Shown here one piece after another: positions 1 to 9,347 of a stretch of DNA of 64,000 bases. Origin of the DNA: Phragmitibacter flavus (GTDB lineage Bacteria > Verrucomicrobiota > Verrucomicrobiia > Verrucomicrobiales > Verrucomicrobiaceae). Made by a program: the position numbers and the translations under genes. The notes under the pieces are model-generated. The model saw nothing but the letters and a program-made list of their open reading frames with translations, was not told the DNA's origin and did not search any database. The stretch lies in NCBI RefSeq assembly GCF_005780165.1, contig NZ_VAUV01000013.1, positions 62,001-126,000 on the forward strand, given 5' to 3'. How positions within the stretch are numbered: position 1 is the first letter of the stretch; each line of letters begins with the position of its first letter.

Positions 1-1
1 C

Positions 2-793
2 CGGCAAAAAGGTTTCACCGTTCATCGTTACGTGCTCTCCAATCCGAAACTGGCCGGACGCAGCCTTGGCGAGATCGCCGATCACCTGGAAAAGATGGAC
101 GGCGTCCTCACCCGCGTGCGCCGCGGTGATGTCGAGCTTTCCGTCAACCGCAACATCCGGCTTCTGCCTGGAGATCGGGTCCGCATCGTTGCCAAACAGG
201 GTCAGGAAGGTGACATCAAAAAATACATCGGCGACTCCCTGCATGCCCTCGGGTCACAAGGGTCACTCACCTTTGTCCTTGGCATCTTCCTCGGCCTCGT
301 GTTCGGCGCGATTCCCCTAGCCCTGCCCGGGTTGTCAAATCCCCTCAAGCTCGGCGCCGCAGGCGGGCCACTGGTCATCGCCCTTCTCTTTGGTTACCTT
401 GGCCGCACCGGACCACTCATCTGGAACATCCCCTTTTCCAACAACCTCGCCCTGCGTCACCTTGGTATCGCGCTGTTCTTCGCCGTCGTCGGCTGCCGCG
501 CAGGCGGTGGCCTTTCCGCCGTGTTCAACCTTCAAGGCATGATGCTGGTCGCCACCGCCGTCTCCATCGTCTTGCTGTTTCACTTCATGCTCTGGCTGCT
601 GCTGCGACTCAGCGGCGAGCGCAATCTCGGCGCTTTCCTCGGCTTCAGCGCCGGCATGCAAACCCAGCCCGCCGCCCTCACCTTCGCCTCCCACCGCATT
701 CCCGGAGACGCCGTCCCGATCAGTTACGCCACGGTATTCCCCCTCGCCCTGGTGTTGAAGATCATCATCGCGCAACTGTTGGTGCTTGGCTGA
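2..793 (+). CDS. C-terminal part of AspT/YidE-type transporter (5' end outside window)
   Basis: The reading frame is open from the first bases of the window, so the gene starts upstream; GTG at 32 is only an internal codon. The first ~75 residues look like the end of a TrkA_C (RCK_C) regulatory domain, with the typical phrase LLPGDRVRIVAKQ. A hydrophobic block of about five membrane helices follows, with GLVFGAIPL, GGPLVIALLFGYLGRTGP and a final FPLALVLKIIIAQ. TrkA_C followed by a membrane repeat is the layout of the AspT/YidE/YbjL putative antiporter family (duplicated domain TIGR01625). The substrate cannot be inferred. The gene converges on the sialate esterase gene with only 12 bases between stop codons, and no clear terminator hairpin was seen there. 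Confidence 0.8.
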   Translation, partial: RQKGFTVHRYVLSNPKLAGRSLGEIADHLEKMDGVLTRVRRGDVELSVNRNIRLLPGDRVRIVAKQGQEGDIKKYIGDSLHALGSQGSLTFVLGIFLGLVFGAIPLALPGLSNPLKLGAAGGPLVIALLFGYLGRTGPLIWNIPFSNNLALRHLGIALFFAVVGCRAGGGLSAVFNLQGMMLVATAVSIVLLFHFMLWLLLRLSGERNLGAFLGFSAGMQTQPAALTFASHRIPGDAVPISYATVFPLALVLKIIIAQLLVLG

Positions 794-805
794 TGATGAA
801 AGCAC

Positions 806-3004
806 TTACTTCTTCATCTTCACCAACACCCGCAGTCGCTTGTGCTGATAAGTCCCGGCATTCTGCGTAAACGTCCAGTCGCGCGACTGCCCCGTGCTGT
901 TGCCAATACCAATATCAGCGCTCTGCGCAGCATTCCAATTGTTGATGGCAAACAAGGTTGTGTTGCTGCCATGATGATGGATCTGCATCGAACCATAACC
1001 CGCCTCCGCACCTGCGATCAGATCCCCCGAATCATACAAGGCATCCGAGGCATTGGGCACCCCGACCCCATTCGCCGGACCATAATTGCCCGGCCAGAAC
1101 TCCACATTCAACAAGTCGCCCACCTCGCCATTTGGCAAACCCGGCACATTGCTCAACACCCGCGCGTTTTTGATAACTTGCTGAAACGAGGCCCCTGAAG
1201 CAGCCGTTGGAATGCCCAGCTTCTTCAGTTCATTGGTCAAAGCATCCGCCGAAACATAACAGTATTTCAACGCCCCACTGCTATCTCGCAAATCCACAAA
1301 CCATGCCACGCGTTCAACCGTTCCTTTAATCTTATCCGAGTTATCCACATCATAAATAGGAGCACCACTAAGTTTCGACAAATCCATATCATAAAGCACC
1401 TCATACTCCGCCGCTTCAGCCACCTTTTCCTTGAGCATGTCCTTGATCCTGATCTCCCCCGCCTTGAATGGATAGGCTGGCAATCCCACCGAGTTCACCA
1501 AGTTGGGCTGCGCCGCTTTGTTGAAACCAAAACGCACCGCCGTCGGCTGCTTGACTCCTGCCGCCGACAACACCACGTCGCTTCCTTCAATCACCGCGTC
1601 CGCTTTCACATAGCCCGTGTCCTCACCCACAATCTCAAACCAGTCGAGCGGCTGTCCATTGCGCGATTTCAGACCACCTGCCACCTGATCAAACGTCACC
1701 CGCAACTTGCCGGGTTCCTCCTTCAACGCCTTGAACACGGGACCTGAAGCCACCACTTCCTCACGACCATAAGTCCCCTTCAAAGCCAGCAACGCCAGCC
1801 GCTTCCCCACGTCCTGTTTGTTCTTCGGATGAATGTCATTCAAGTCAGCAATGTCCATCGTTGAAACGATCCCGGTATTAGGAATTTCCAGTGCTGCGTA
1901 TTGCGCCTCCCAAAAAGTCGGCAACACCAAGGGATCTTCCTGACCGTAGAGAAACGGCGCAATTTGCACATAATAAAATGGGAACTCGCCCTGATTCCAT
2001 ACTTTGCGCCAGCCGCCCACCAACGCCTTCATCTTCTCCGTATACAAACTTCCTTCCCCATGATTGGATTCGCCTTGATACCAAATCGCCCCACGCATCG
2101 CAAACCCAACGAACGGATGCACCATTGCGTTGTAAAGTGTGGTTGGCTCGCCGTGGGTGGTGAATGGCAGCAACGCAGTTGGAAAAGCGGGTGATGGCAA
2201 CACCGCTTTACCCGATCCCAGCGCCTCGCGTGCGCTCTTGCTCCAGACTTCCAAATCGGCCAGATGCTTCTCCATCAACTGCTGGTATTGCGGATGCGTG
2301 GGTTGTTTGATCTGAATCAGCTGTTGGATGTCCTTCAATCTCTCGATCCCTTCAAAACCCGTCGCCGGCACCCAAGGCTCGATGCGCGTCCCACCCCACG
2401 ATGCATTGATCAATCCAATCGCCACCCCCAGCTCCTTGTGCAGTTCGCGCGCCATGAAATACCCCGCCGCCGTGAAGCCTCCGACCGTGTGAGGATTGCA
2501 CACCTGCCACGTTCCTTTGAAATCCGTCTGCGGTGTGCTCGCCGCAATCAGTGGCACCTTGATATGGCGGATCGCCGGAAAATTCGCCGCCGCGATTTCC
2601 TTTTGTGGATCAAGACTGCTCTGCACCGCCCATTCCATGTTGGATTGACCTGAACAAACCCAAACCTCGCCCACCAGAATGTCGCTGACTTTCACCACAT
2701 TGGCACCCTTCACCGTCATTTCAAACGGTCCACCCGCCGCCACCGGATGCAGCTCCACACGCCATTCCCCTTTCGCATCCGTCACCGCATCCACCACCTT
2801 CCCATCACCAAGCTGCACGCTGACTTTCTCGCCCGCCTCCGCCCAACCCCAAACCGGCAGCTTCATGTCCCGCTGCAGAACCATGTGATCGCCAAAAATG
2901 GCAGGCAGTTTCACTTCCGCATGCGCCATTCCCAAACTCCAACTCACAGCCCCCCATGCAAAAGCAACAAAGAAGCAAAGCCGGTGGAACAGGGACGAAA
3001 TCAT
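806..3004 (-). CDS. Sialate O-acetylesterase-family exported protein
   Basis: 732 residues with an N-terminal signal peptide ending near GMAHAEVKLP. Members of this SGNH-hydrolase family (SASA domain) remove O-acetyl groups from sialic acids or other carbohydrates. The phrase FGDHMVLQRDMKLPVWGWA starts a beta-sandwich domain. The nucleophile block is CSGQSNMEW, a second conserved block is AIWYQGESNHGEG, and the likely catalytic His is in LNDIHPKNKQ. The protein is longer than a minimal SASA enzyme: after residue ~520 there is a ~200-residue extension (YEVLYDMDLSKLSGAP onward) of unknown function, possibly a substrate-binding or attachment domain. It lies just downstream, on the same strand, of a TonB receptor, which would fit glycan scavenging, but nothing proves a shared pathway. 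Confidence 0.85.
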   Translation of the reverse strand: MISSLFHRLCFFVAFAWGAVSWSLGMAHAEVKLPAIFGDHMVLQRDMKLPVWGWAEAGEKVSVQLGDGKVVDAVTDAKGEWRVELHPVAAGGPFEMTVKGANVVKVSDILVGEVWVCSGQSNMEWAVQSSLDPQKEIAAANFPAIRHIKVPLIAASTPQTDFKGTWQVCNPHTVGGFTAAGYFMARELHKELGVAIGLINASWGGTRIEPWVPATGFEGIERLKDIQQLIQIKQPTHPQYQQLMEKHLADLEVWSKSAREALGSGKAVLPSPAFPTALLPFTTHGEPTTLYNAMVHPFVGFAMRGAIWYQGESNHGEGSLYTEKMKALVGGWRKVWNQGEFPFYYVQIAPFLYGQEDPLVLPTFWEAQYAALEIPNTGIVSTMDIADLNDIHPKNKQDVGKRLALLALKGTYGREEVVASGPVFKALKEEPGKLRVTFDQVAGGLKSRNGQPLDWFEIVGEDTGYVKADAVIEGSDVVLSAAGVKQPTAVRFGFNKAAQPNLVNSVGLPAYPFKAGEIRIKDMLKEKVAEAAEYEVLYDMDLSKLSGAPIYDVDNSDKIKGTVERVAWFVDLRDSSGALKYCYVSADALTNELKKLGIPTAASGASFQQVIKNARVLSNVPGLPNGEVGDLLNVEFWPGNYGPANGVGVPNASDALYDSGDLIAGAEAGYGSMQIHHHGSNTTLFAINNWNAAQSADIGIGNSTGQSRDWTFTQNAGTYQHKRLRVLVKMKK

Positions 3005-3014
3005 TGGATGGCTA

Positions 3015-3069
3015 CTTCAGCAAATATCCCCATCTCCAGCAATGCAAAAGGATGAGATTTTTGCTGAAG
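3015..3069. repeat. 10-bp inverted repeat upstream of sialate esterase
   Basis: CTTCAGCAAA at 3015-3024 is matched by its exact reverse complement at 3060-3069, with a 35-base spacer, in the gap between the TonB receptor stop and the esterase start. It could be an operator or a weak cruciform. Chance occurrence is possible at this length. Confidence 0.3.
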
Positions 3070-3087
3070 GCAACGCCTGCCCATTCG

Positions 3088-5421
3088 CTAAAACGTGACC
3101 CCAACCCTAACGCCAAATTCCTGCGGCGCACCTGGGGCTCCAGTTCGCACATCCGTGTTCATGTTGGAGTAATACTCTTCTTCGGCCAGATTGGTTCCAT
3201 ACAAAGCAATGCTCCAATTCTGTGCACGCCAGCCAACCGCCGCATTGACGAGTCCAAAACTCCCCTGGCGAAACTCGTCGCGATTAAAATCGTCAAACCA
3301 GGTCTCTCCAAGAATGAGATATTCAACCCGCACAAAAAAGCCCGCGTCGAGATGCAGGTCCAATGCAAGAGCCGCATCAAACTCAGGCACAAATGGCGGG
3401 GTATTCCCATCCAATGAACGCCCCGTCACCGGATCTTCGTAATCCGTCAACCGCGCATGCGCCCATCCAAACGACCCAAGGAAATCCAGTTGCGGCAACA
3501 GTTCCACCCGGCTTTCGACTTCGATTCCGTAAGTCCTCGCCTCCGCCGCATTGAACACCGCATAGTCAGTCACCCCGATGCTGCGTTCGACCTGATAGTT
3601 CTCAATGTCATGGTAAAACGCCGCCACATTGGCCACCACCCTGCCGTCCAGCCACTGGGTCTTCAGCCCCACCTCAGTCGCCCACAATCGCTCATCATCA
3701 AATTCCACAAAGCGTGCATCATCCACATAAGCACTGAAACCTCCCGGCTTGAAGGCATAGGTCGACTTCGCATAGATCATCATATCATCGTTCAGCTTCA
3801 TATCGATGCCCACCGTTGGCGTTACATGAACCCACTCGTTCTCAAACTCCTGACGCGGCGAACGTTCGGCAATCTTGGTCAACGTCACCAACGTTTCAGG
3901 CGTCGGCAAGGGAGCCTCAAACGGCATCGCCCCAAAAAATCCCAAATCCGCGACCGCATTGATGGTCCCAAGCGGTTCAAAGTTCGTCACCGTCACCACG
4001 TCCGTGTCCGATGTCTTGTCGCGAACCATCTTGCGCCGCACCCAATCAAAACGCAAACCGCCATGCAACGTCAGCGGCTCCCAACCCGACCAGCTGCCTC
4101 CCGTAAAAAACGCCAGCGCATCCTCCTCAATGCGATGCGTCGTCACTTGTTGGATCGCGATGTCTGATTCCGACACCGAGGTCAAAACCACCCTTGGCAC
4201 CCGCAGGGTAAATGGAATCGGAAACGGTAGTTGCGCCGCAATCGCCTCCCTCAAACCGGCGGCGGTCTCAGTGGTGATGTCCGTCTGCGTGATGGTCTGC
4301 TGCTGTGTGAAAATGTTGCGCAACCCGGTTCCATTGATCTCGCTGGTCGAACCATACGCCCCCACGTTCCACTGAAACGGCGAGTTCTTATCATTACTCG
4401 AAAAACGAAACTCCTGACTCCAGATTTCCTGATCCTGCTTGATGACTGACGACCCGAATGGATCACGCGTAAAATCGAGGTCGGTCAGATAGGGATCCAA
4501 GTCAAAGTTACGCCGCGAAGTGACGCTCAAGAATCGCCATGAGTCCGACTCATACGCGATGCGCAAAGCCTGATGATCCACCGTTCGATGCTGTGCCCCA
4601 TCCACATCCGATTCCACCTCATAAAAATCACTCCGATCCAAAGACGTCAACCGCGGTGCCCCGTCATTGAACTCATCATATCCCCCCGTCAGACTCACCT
4701 CCCAACCATCGGCAGGTTCCCAAAACAACCCGCCTTGAAGCCCCCAGTGCTCCTGGTCATCAGCCCTCTTGTTCAACACCGGATTATACAGATACCCCTG
4801 CCGCGAATCAAACTGTCCCCCCAGCCGGAAATGAAGAACGTCATTCACAATCGGTCCCATCAGATACCCTTCCGCATCATGCACTTCATACGATCCAAAC
4901 CCGTATTCCAATGCCCCCTTTAATTCGTTGGTCGGTCTCAGGCTGCGCACATTGATCAAACCACCATAAGTATTGCGACCAACCACCGTCGGTTGCGGCC
5001 CTCTCAATACCTCCACACTGTTCACCGCCATCAGATTCTGCGCATACGTAAACGTCTCTCCAAACGGCACATCATCCACATAGACCGTCGTTGCGGGCGC
5101 ACCGAAAAAAACGGTGTTCGTCAGACCGCGAACCGAATACACATCCCCAAAAGAACGCGAACCTGAATCCGTCGCGCTCTGGTTGGGAGTCAGCCGCACA
5201 ATATCCTGAGGCTCCCTGATTCTGAAATTCACCACGTCCTCCTCCGTTAGCAAACTGGCGCTCACCGGTTGGTTCTGCGCATCCGGCAACGCCTCCCCGA
5301 TCACCAAAACCTCCATCAATTCCCCCGCTTGAGGTTTCGCCGTTTCCTCTTGGGACATGGCCTCGGAGGTCATTCCCAAAAGCATCACCGTCCCCAATGT
5401 TATATATGCTGATATGCGCAT
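3088..5421 (-). CDS. TonB-dependent outer-membrane receptor
   Basis: About 777 residues from ATG at 5421; the frame extends 9 codons further to a TTG, but the ATG gives a clean signal peptide (MRISAYITLGTVMLLGM). The N-terminal plug domain shows VSVEVLRGPQ-type chemistry (VNSVEVLRGPQPTVVGR, then GGLINVRSLRP). A long beta-barrel follows and ends in aromatic Phe (FGVRVGVTF), as expected for BAM-inserted barrels. The overall form matches siderophore or iron-complex receptors, but the ligand is not determinable. No TonB-box regulator or periplasmic binding protein lies next to it. The start codon is inside an AT-rich inverted repeat (see 5401-5426). Confidence 0.88.
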   Translation of the reverse strand: MRISAYITLGTVMLLGMTSEAMSQEETAKPQAGELMEVLVIGEALPDAQNQPVSASLLTEEDVVNFRIREPQDIVRLTPNQSATDSGSRSFGDVYSVRGLTNTVFFGAPATTVYVDDVPFGETFTYAQNLMAVNSVEVLRGPQPTVVGRNTYGGLINVRSLRPTNELKGALEYGFGSYEVHDAEGYLMGPIVNDVLHFRLGGQFDSRQGYLYNPVLNKRADDQEHWGLQGGLFWEPADGWEVSLTGGYDEFNDGAPRLTSLDRSDFYEVESDVDGAQHRTVDHQALRIAYESDSWRFLSVTSRRNFDLDPYLTDLDFTRDPFGSSVIKQDQEIWSQEFRFSSNDKNSPFQWNVGAYGSTSEINGTGLRNIFTQQQTITQTDITTETAAGLREAIAAQLPFPIPFTLRVPRVVLTSVSESDIAIQQVTTHRIEEDALAFFTGGSWSGWEPLTLHGGLRFDWVRRKMVRDKTSDTDVVTVTNFEPLGTINAVADLGFFGAMPFEAPLPTPETLVTLTKIAERSPRQEFENEWVHVTPTVGIDMKLNDDMMIYAKSTYAFKPGGFSAYVDDARFVEFDDERLWATEVGLKTQWLDGRVVANVAAFYHDIENYQVERSIGVTDYAVFNAAEARTYGIEVESRVELLPQLDFLGSFGWAHARLTDYEDPVTGRSLDGNTPPFVPEFDAALALDLHLDAGFFVRVEYLILGETWFDDFNRDEFRQGSFGLVNAAVGWRAQNWSIALYGTNLAEEEYYSNMNTDVRTGAPGAPQEFGVRVGVTF

Positions 5422-5426
5422 ATATA
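5401..5426 (-). promoter_or_regulatory. Hairpin enclosing the start codon of the TonB receptor
   Basis: TATATATGC (5401-5409) and GCATATATA (5418-5426) are perfect 9-bp inverted arms with an 8-base spacer. The ATG of the receptor (5421-5419) lies in one arm, so the mRNA hairpin could mask it. A 12-base palindrome ATATGCGCATAT (5412-5423) overlaps. It may instead be an AT-rich operator. No strong Shine-Dalgarno sequence is visible. Confidence 0.35.
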
Positions 5427-5557
5427 TCTTATAGCCAACCGCGCACAATCCACAACAAAAAAATCACTTCTCCGCCCCGGCCAAACTACCCCTTGCTATC
5501 TCTCATAACAGGAGTCTTGTTAACCATGAATACCATGTCTCCAACGAGAGGACAGTC

Positions 5558-7843
5558 TTGAGTATGGTTGCGCCACTGGGGCGCATTGCTTTTGTCGGGG
5601 GTTACGAGCCGAGGCGCTGCGGCATTGCCACCTTCACGCATGATTTGTGTGAAGCGGTCGGCAACGCGATCCCCACTGCCCAATGTTTTGCAGGTGCCGT
5701 CAACGACAAGCTCGAAGGTTACAAGTATCCACCGCGAGTGCGCTTCGAGATGCTCGAAAAAGATCTGGACTCCTACCGCCGCGCCGCCGATTTTCTCAAC
5801 TTCAACAACACCGACGTCCTCTGCGTCCAGCATGAATTCGGCATCTACGGCGGACCTGCAGGTAGCCATCTTCTCGCCCTGCTCAAGGAGGTGCGCATGC
5901 CCGTGGTCACCACCCTGCACACCGTCCTGCAATCCCCGAATCCGGCCCAGCGCCAAGTGATGGAGGAACTGGTGCAACGCAGCGATCGCCTCGTGGTCAT
6001 GGCCCGCAAAGGTGCCGACATCCTGCGCGACACCTATGCCGTTCCCGACGCCAAGGTCGACATCATCCCCCACGGCATCCCCAACATTCCGTTCAACGAC
6101 TCCAGTTTTTTCAAAGCTCAATTCGGTGTTGAAGGCCGCATGGTGCTGCTCACTTTTGGCCTGCTTGGACCCGGCAAAGGCATTGAATATGCCATTGAAG
6201 CGCTCCCAGCCATCGTCAAACGTCATCCCAACGTCGTCTATCTCATCCTCGGTGCCACCCATCCGCATCTCGTCGCCCGGGAAGGCGAAACTTATCGACT
6301 CAGCCTCGAACGACTCGCCGAAGAACGTGGCGTCAAAGAGCACGTAATCTTCTACAACCGTTTCGTTTCGCTCGATGATCTCACCGAGTTCATCGGTGCC
6401 ACCGACATCTATCTCACCCCCTATCTCAACGAAGCGCAAATCACCTCCGGCACCCTCGCCTATGTGTTTGGTGCCGGCAAAGCGGTTGTCTCCACGCCTT
6501 ACTGGCACGCCACCGAACTGCTCGCCAATGACCGCGGCACTCTCGTGCCGTTCCGCAATCCGACCGCGATCGCCGATGGCGTCTGCGCTTATCTCGACGA
6601 TCCCGAGCGACTCGACCGCACCCGCCATGACGCTTATCAGCTCGGACGCGAAATGATCTGGCCCGCCGTTGCCCAGCGTTATCTCGACACCTTTCAACAC
6701 GCCCGCGTCGATCGCAAATCCGCCCCCCGCACCGCCTTCGCCGGTTGGACATTGGCCAGTCGACCCTATGACCTCCCGCCACTGCGACTCGACCACATCA
6801 TTCGCATGAGCGACGGCACCGGCATCTTCCAACACGCCTCGTTCAACGTCCCCAATTTCCATGAAGGGTATTGCGTCGATGACAACGCCCGCGCCTTCAT
6901 CCTCTGCAACCTTCTCGACGAACTCGGCGGCAAGCCCCCCGAAGAGAACCTCGATCAACTCGTCACCGGCTACCTCGCCTTCCTCTCTGCCGCCCTCAAC
7001 TACGAAACCCGGCGCTTCCGCAACTTCATGAGCCATGGCCGACAATGGCTCGAAGACGCCGGCAGCGAAGACAGTCATGGTCGCTCCCTGTGGGCCCTCG
7101 GCGTCGGCGTTGGGCGAACCCGCAACGAAGGCCACCGACGCCTCTGCATCAAACTTTTCAACCACGCCCTGCCCGTGGTCGAAAACTTTTCATCACCACG
7201 CGCTTGGGCTTTCACCATCCTTGGCATCCACGAATACCTTCGCCAGCTTCCCGACTGTCCGGATCTCCATGCCGCACGCGAAATCCTCACGGACAAACTC
7301 GTCACCCTTTGGAAAAACTGCGCCACCGAAGACTGGCCGTGGTTTGAGAACATCGCCACCTATGACAACGCCCGACTCTGTCAGGCATTGATTCTCAGCG
7401 GCCAGTGGATGCCCCATCCCGAAGCGCTTGAGATCGGACTCAAATCCCTCACCTGGCTCACCTCTTTGCAGAAAACCCAGGCCGGCCATTTCCGTCCCAT
7501 CGGCAGCAACGGCTTCTGTGTCAAAGACGGCATCCACGCCGATTTCGATCAACAACCCGTCGAAGCCCAGGCCATGGTTTCCGCCTGCCTCGAAGCCTTC
7601 CGCTACACCCAGGATCCCGCGTGGTCGAAAGAAGCCAAACGTGCTTTCGAATGGTTCCTTGGCCGCAACGACCTCGGACTCAGCCTCTACGACTCCAGCA
7701 CCGGAGGCTGCAGCGACGGCCTTCATCACGATCGCGTCAATGCCAACCAGGGTGCCGAATCCTCCCTCGCCTTCCATCTCTCCCTTGCCGAAATGAATTA
7801 CGCCGAACACCTCATCACCATGCCTCACAGCAACCCCTCATGA
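5558..7843 (+). CDS. GT4-family glycosyltransferase with large C-terminal domain
   Basis: 761 residues. Residues ~8-395 form a GT-B glycosyltransferase of family 4: N-terminal GGYEPRRCGIATFTHDL, acceptor-side VPDAKVDIIPHGIP, sugar-nucleotide side LLTFGLLGPGKGIEYAIEAL, and TPYWHATELLANDRG in the position of the usual E-x7-E block. After a linker, residues ~410-755 form an all-helical, glycosidase-like domain with MSDGTGIFQHASFN and YCVDDNARAFIL. The start is TTG 5558, with GAGAGGA six bases before it; ATG 5564 is the alternative. Its stop overlaps the start of the GH130 gene (ATGA), so the two are translationally coupled. Such GT4/GH130 pairs point to making and phosphorolysing a mannose-containing oligosaccharide, but the sugar is an inference. 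Confidence 0.82.
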   Translation: MSMVAPLGRIAFVGGYEPRRCGIATFTHDLCEAVGNAIPTAQCFAGAVNDKLEGYKYPPRVRFEMLEKDLDSYRRAADFLNFNNTDVLCVQHEFGIYGGPAGSHLLALLKEVRMPVVTTLHTVLQSPNPAQRQVMEELVQRSDRLVVMARKGADILRDTYAVPDAKVDIIPHGIPNIPFNDSSFFKAQFGVEGRMVLLTFGLLGPGKGIEYAIEALPAIVKRHPNVVYLILGATHPHLVAREGETYRLSLERLAEERGVKEHVIFYNRFVSLDDLTEFIGATDIYLTPYLNEAQITSGTLAYVFGAGKAVVSTPYWHATELLANDRGTLVPFRNPTAIADGVCAYLDDPERLDRTRHDAYQLGREMIWPAVAQRYLDTFQHARVDRKSAPRTAFAGWTLASRPYDLPPLRLDHIIRMSDGTGIFQHASFNVPNFHEGYCVDDNARAFILCNLLDELGGKPPEENLDQLVTGYLAFLSAALNYETRRFRNFMSHGRQWLEDAGSEDSHGRSLWALGVGVGRTRNEGHRRLCIKLFNHALPVVENFSSPRAWAFTILGIHEYLRQLPDCPDLHAAREILTDKLVTLWKNCATEDWPWFENIATYDNARLCQALILSGQWMPHPEALEIGLKSLTWLTSLQKTQAGHFRPIGSNGFCVKDGIHADFDQQPVEAQAMVSACLEAFRYTQDPAWSKEAKRAFEWFLGRNDLGLSLYDSSTGGCSDGLHHDRVNANQGAESSLAFHLSLAEMNYAEHLITMPHSNPS

Positions 7844-9303
7844 TTTCGAGTCCCATCCACCTGCGCCGACACGAGATCATGCTGTTGCCCGAAAGCGCGC
7901 GCGTCATCATCCGACCCTTCATTCCATCCGAACCCCATCGCATCGCTGCGATCCTCGGACGCGCTCTTGCACTCACCGAGGAGGAAGTTACCGAGGAACT
8001 CGACGCCGTGCATCAGGAGTTCGACTCACGACACTTCGACATCGAAAGACAGCTGCTGGAACACTACCATAAAGTGGTTCCCCACATCGTCGACCAACAC
8101 CCGCTTTCCCGACCAAGACAACTCCTCATCGGCGCTCTCTTCTCCGGCGAATACGCGCTGGAATCCGCCGCGCTTTTCAATCCCTCCATCGTCCCCCATC
8201 CCGATCAATCCGATGTCCCCGAGGGCGGACTACGATTCATCATGAGCCTGCGCGCCACCGGCGAAGGCCACATCTCCTCCATCGAATTCCGCTCTGGACT
8301 CATTGCGCCGGATGGCCACATCCATCTCGACAGCACCTCGCGTTTTGTCACCGTTCCCGAAGTGGTCGTCAACCCCAGCTACCGCAAGTCCAGCTTCATT
8401 CATAAGTTCCGCGAAATGGGATTCGACAACGCCTTCGCCGAGTCCGTCATGGCCCCGCTCGCGAACGACTTCACCCGTGATGATCTGAACCAAAGCGTGG
8501 GCACCGTTCGTCACGAAAACCAGCCCGCGAATCACGAACTCAAACGCACGCTTGAGTGCATTCAATGGCTCGCCGATTCCAACTACGAATTGCGCTTCCC
8601 TTCCAAACTTGGCATCAGTGAACGCATCATCTTTCCCGTCTCGCCCAATGAAAGCAACGGCATCGAAGACGCCCGTTTTGTGAAGTTCGTCGAAGATGAC
8701 GGGTCCGTCATGTATTACGCGACCTACACCGCTTACAACGGTCGCGCCATCCTGCCCCAGTTCATTGAGACCAAAGACTTCCTGCACTTCCGCGTCATCA
8801 CCCTCAACGGTGGAGCTGTTCAAAACAAGGGCATGGCATTGTTCCCAAGACGCGTCAACGGCCACTATGCGATGCTGTCCCGACAGGACGATGAGAACCT
8901 CTTCATCATGTTCTCCGACAACCTCCACTATTGGAACGATCCTCAACTTCTCGTTCGTCCCGCCGAAGTCTGGGAATCCGTCAAAGTCGGTAACTGTGGT
9001 TCTCCCATCGAGACCCCAGCCGGCTGGCTCGTCATTACCCATGGCGTCGGCCCCATGCGCAAATACTGCATCGGTGCCGTCTTGCTCGACCTCGAAGATC
9101 CCACCAAGGTCATTGGCCGACTTAGCAAACCTCTCCTCTCTCCCGAAGGCATCGAACGCGAGGGTTACGTCCCCAACGTCGTCTACAGTTGTGGCTCCCT
9201 CCTCCACGACGACAAAATCATCCTCCCCTACGCCATGAGCGACAAAGCCACCGCCATCGCCAGCGTCCCCCTCGACGAACTCCTCGCCGCCCTCCTCAGT
9301 TAA
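7840..9303 (+). CDS. GH130-family glycoside phosphorylase/hydrolase
   Basis: 487 residues from ATG 7840, which overlaps the preceding stop as ATGA; the frame is open further upstream but inside the previous gene. Family GH130 holds mannosyl phosphorylases and related hydrolases with a five-bladed propeller. Seen here: NGIEDARFVKF, which carries the conserved Asp region, YATYTAYNG, KGMALFPRRVNG, SRQDDENLFIMFSDN, and GNCGSPIETPAGWLVITHGVGPMR. The residues before ~160 are an extra N-terminal helical region. Coupling to the glycosyltransferase suggests turnover of the product made by that enzyme. A strong terminator follows directly. Confidence 0.85.
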   Translation: MISSPIHLRRHEIMLLPESARVIIRPFIPSEPHRIAAILGRALALTEEEVTEELDAVHQEFDSRHFDIERQLLEHYHKVVPHIVDQHPLSRPRQLLIGALFSGEYALESAALFNPSIVPHPDQSDVPEGGLRFIMSLRATGEGHISSIEFRSGLIAPDGHIHLDSTSRFVTVPEVVVNPSYRKSSFIHKFREMGFDNAFAESVMAPLANDFTRDDLNQSVGTVRHENQPANHELKRTLECIQWLADSNYELRFPSKLGISERIIFPVSPNESNGIEDARFVKFVEDDGSVMYYATYTAYNGRAILPQFIETKDFLHFRVITLNGGAVQNKGMALFPRRVNGHYAMLSRQDDENLFIMFSDNLHYWNDPQLLVRPAEVWESVKVGNCGSPIETPAGWLVITHGVGPMRKYCIGAVLLDLEDPTKVIGRLSKPLLSPEGIEREGYVPNVVYSCGSLLHDDKIILPYAMSDKATAIASVPLDELLAALLS

Positions 9304-9313
9304 GTTCAAGGAG

Positions 9314-9347
9314 AGGCGGTCTCCAGACCGCCTTCATCTTTTTTTCT
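9314..9347 (+). terminator. Rho-independent terminator after GH130 gene
   Basis: AGGCGGTCT-CC-AGACCGCCT gives a 9-bp stem, followed on the plus strand by CATCTTTTTTTCT. It lies 10 bases after the GH130 stop and abuts the plsC stop on the other strand. The stem resembles the short REP hairpins elsewhere in the window. Confidence 0.8.

Noticed and set aside
5486-7165. 559-codon open frame on the minus strand
   Set aside because: It is antisense to the GT4 gene, whose motifs are clear; the translation is Glu/Gly/Val-rich, typical of the shadow of a C-at-third-position gene.
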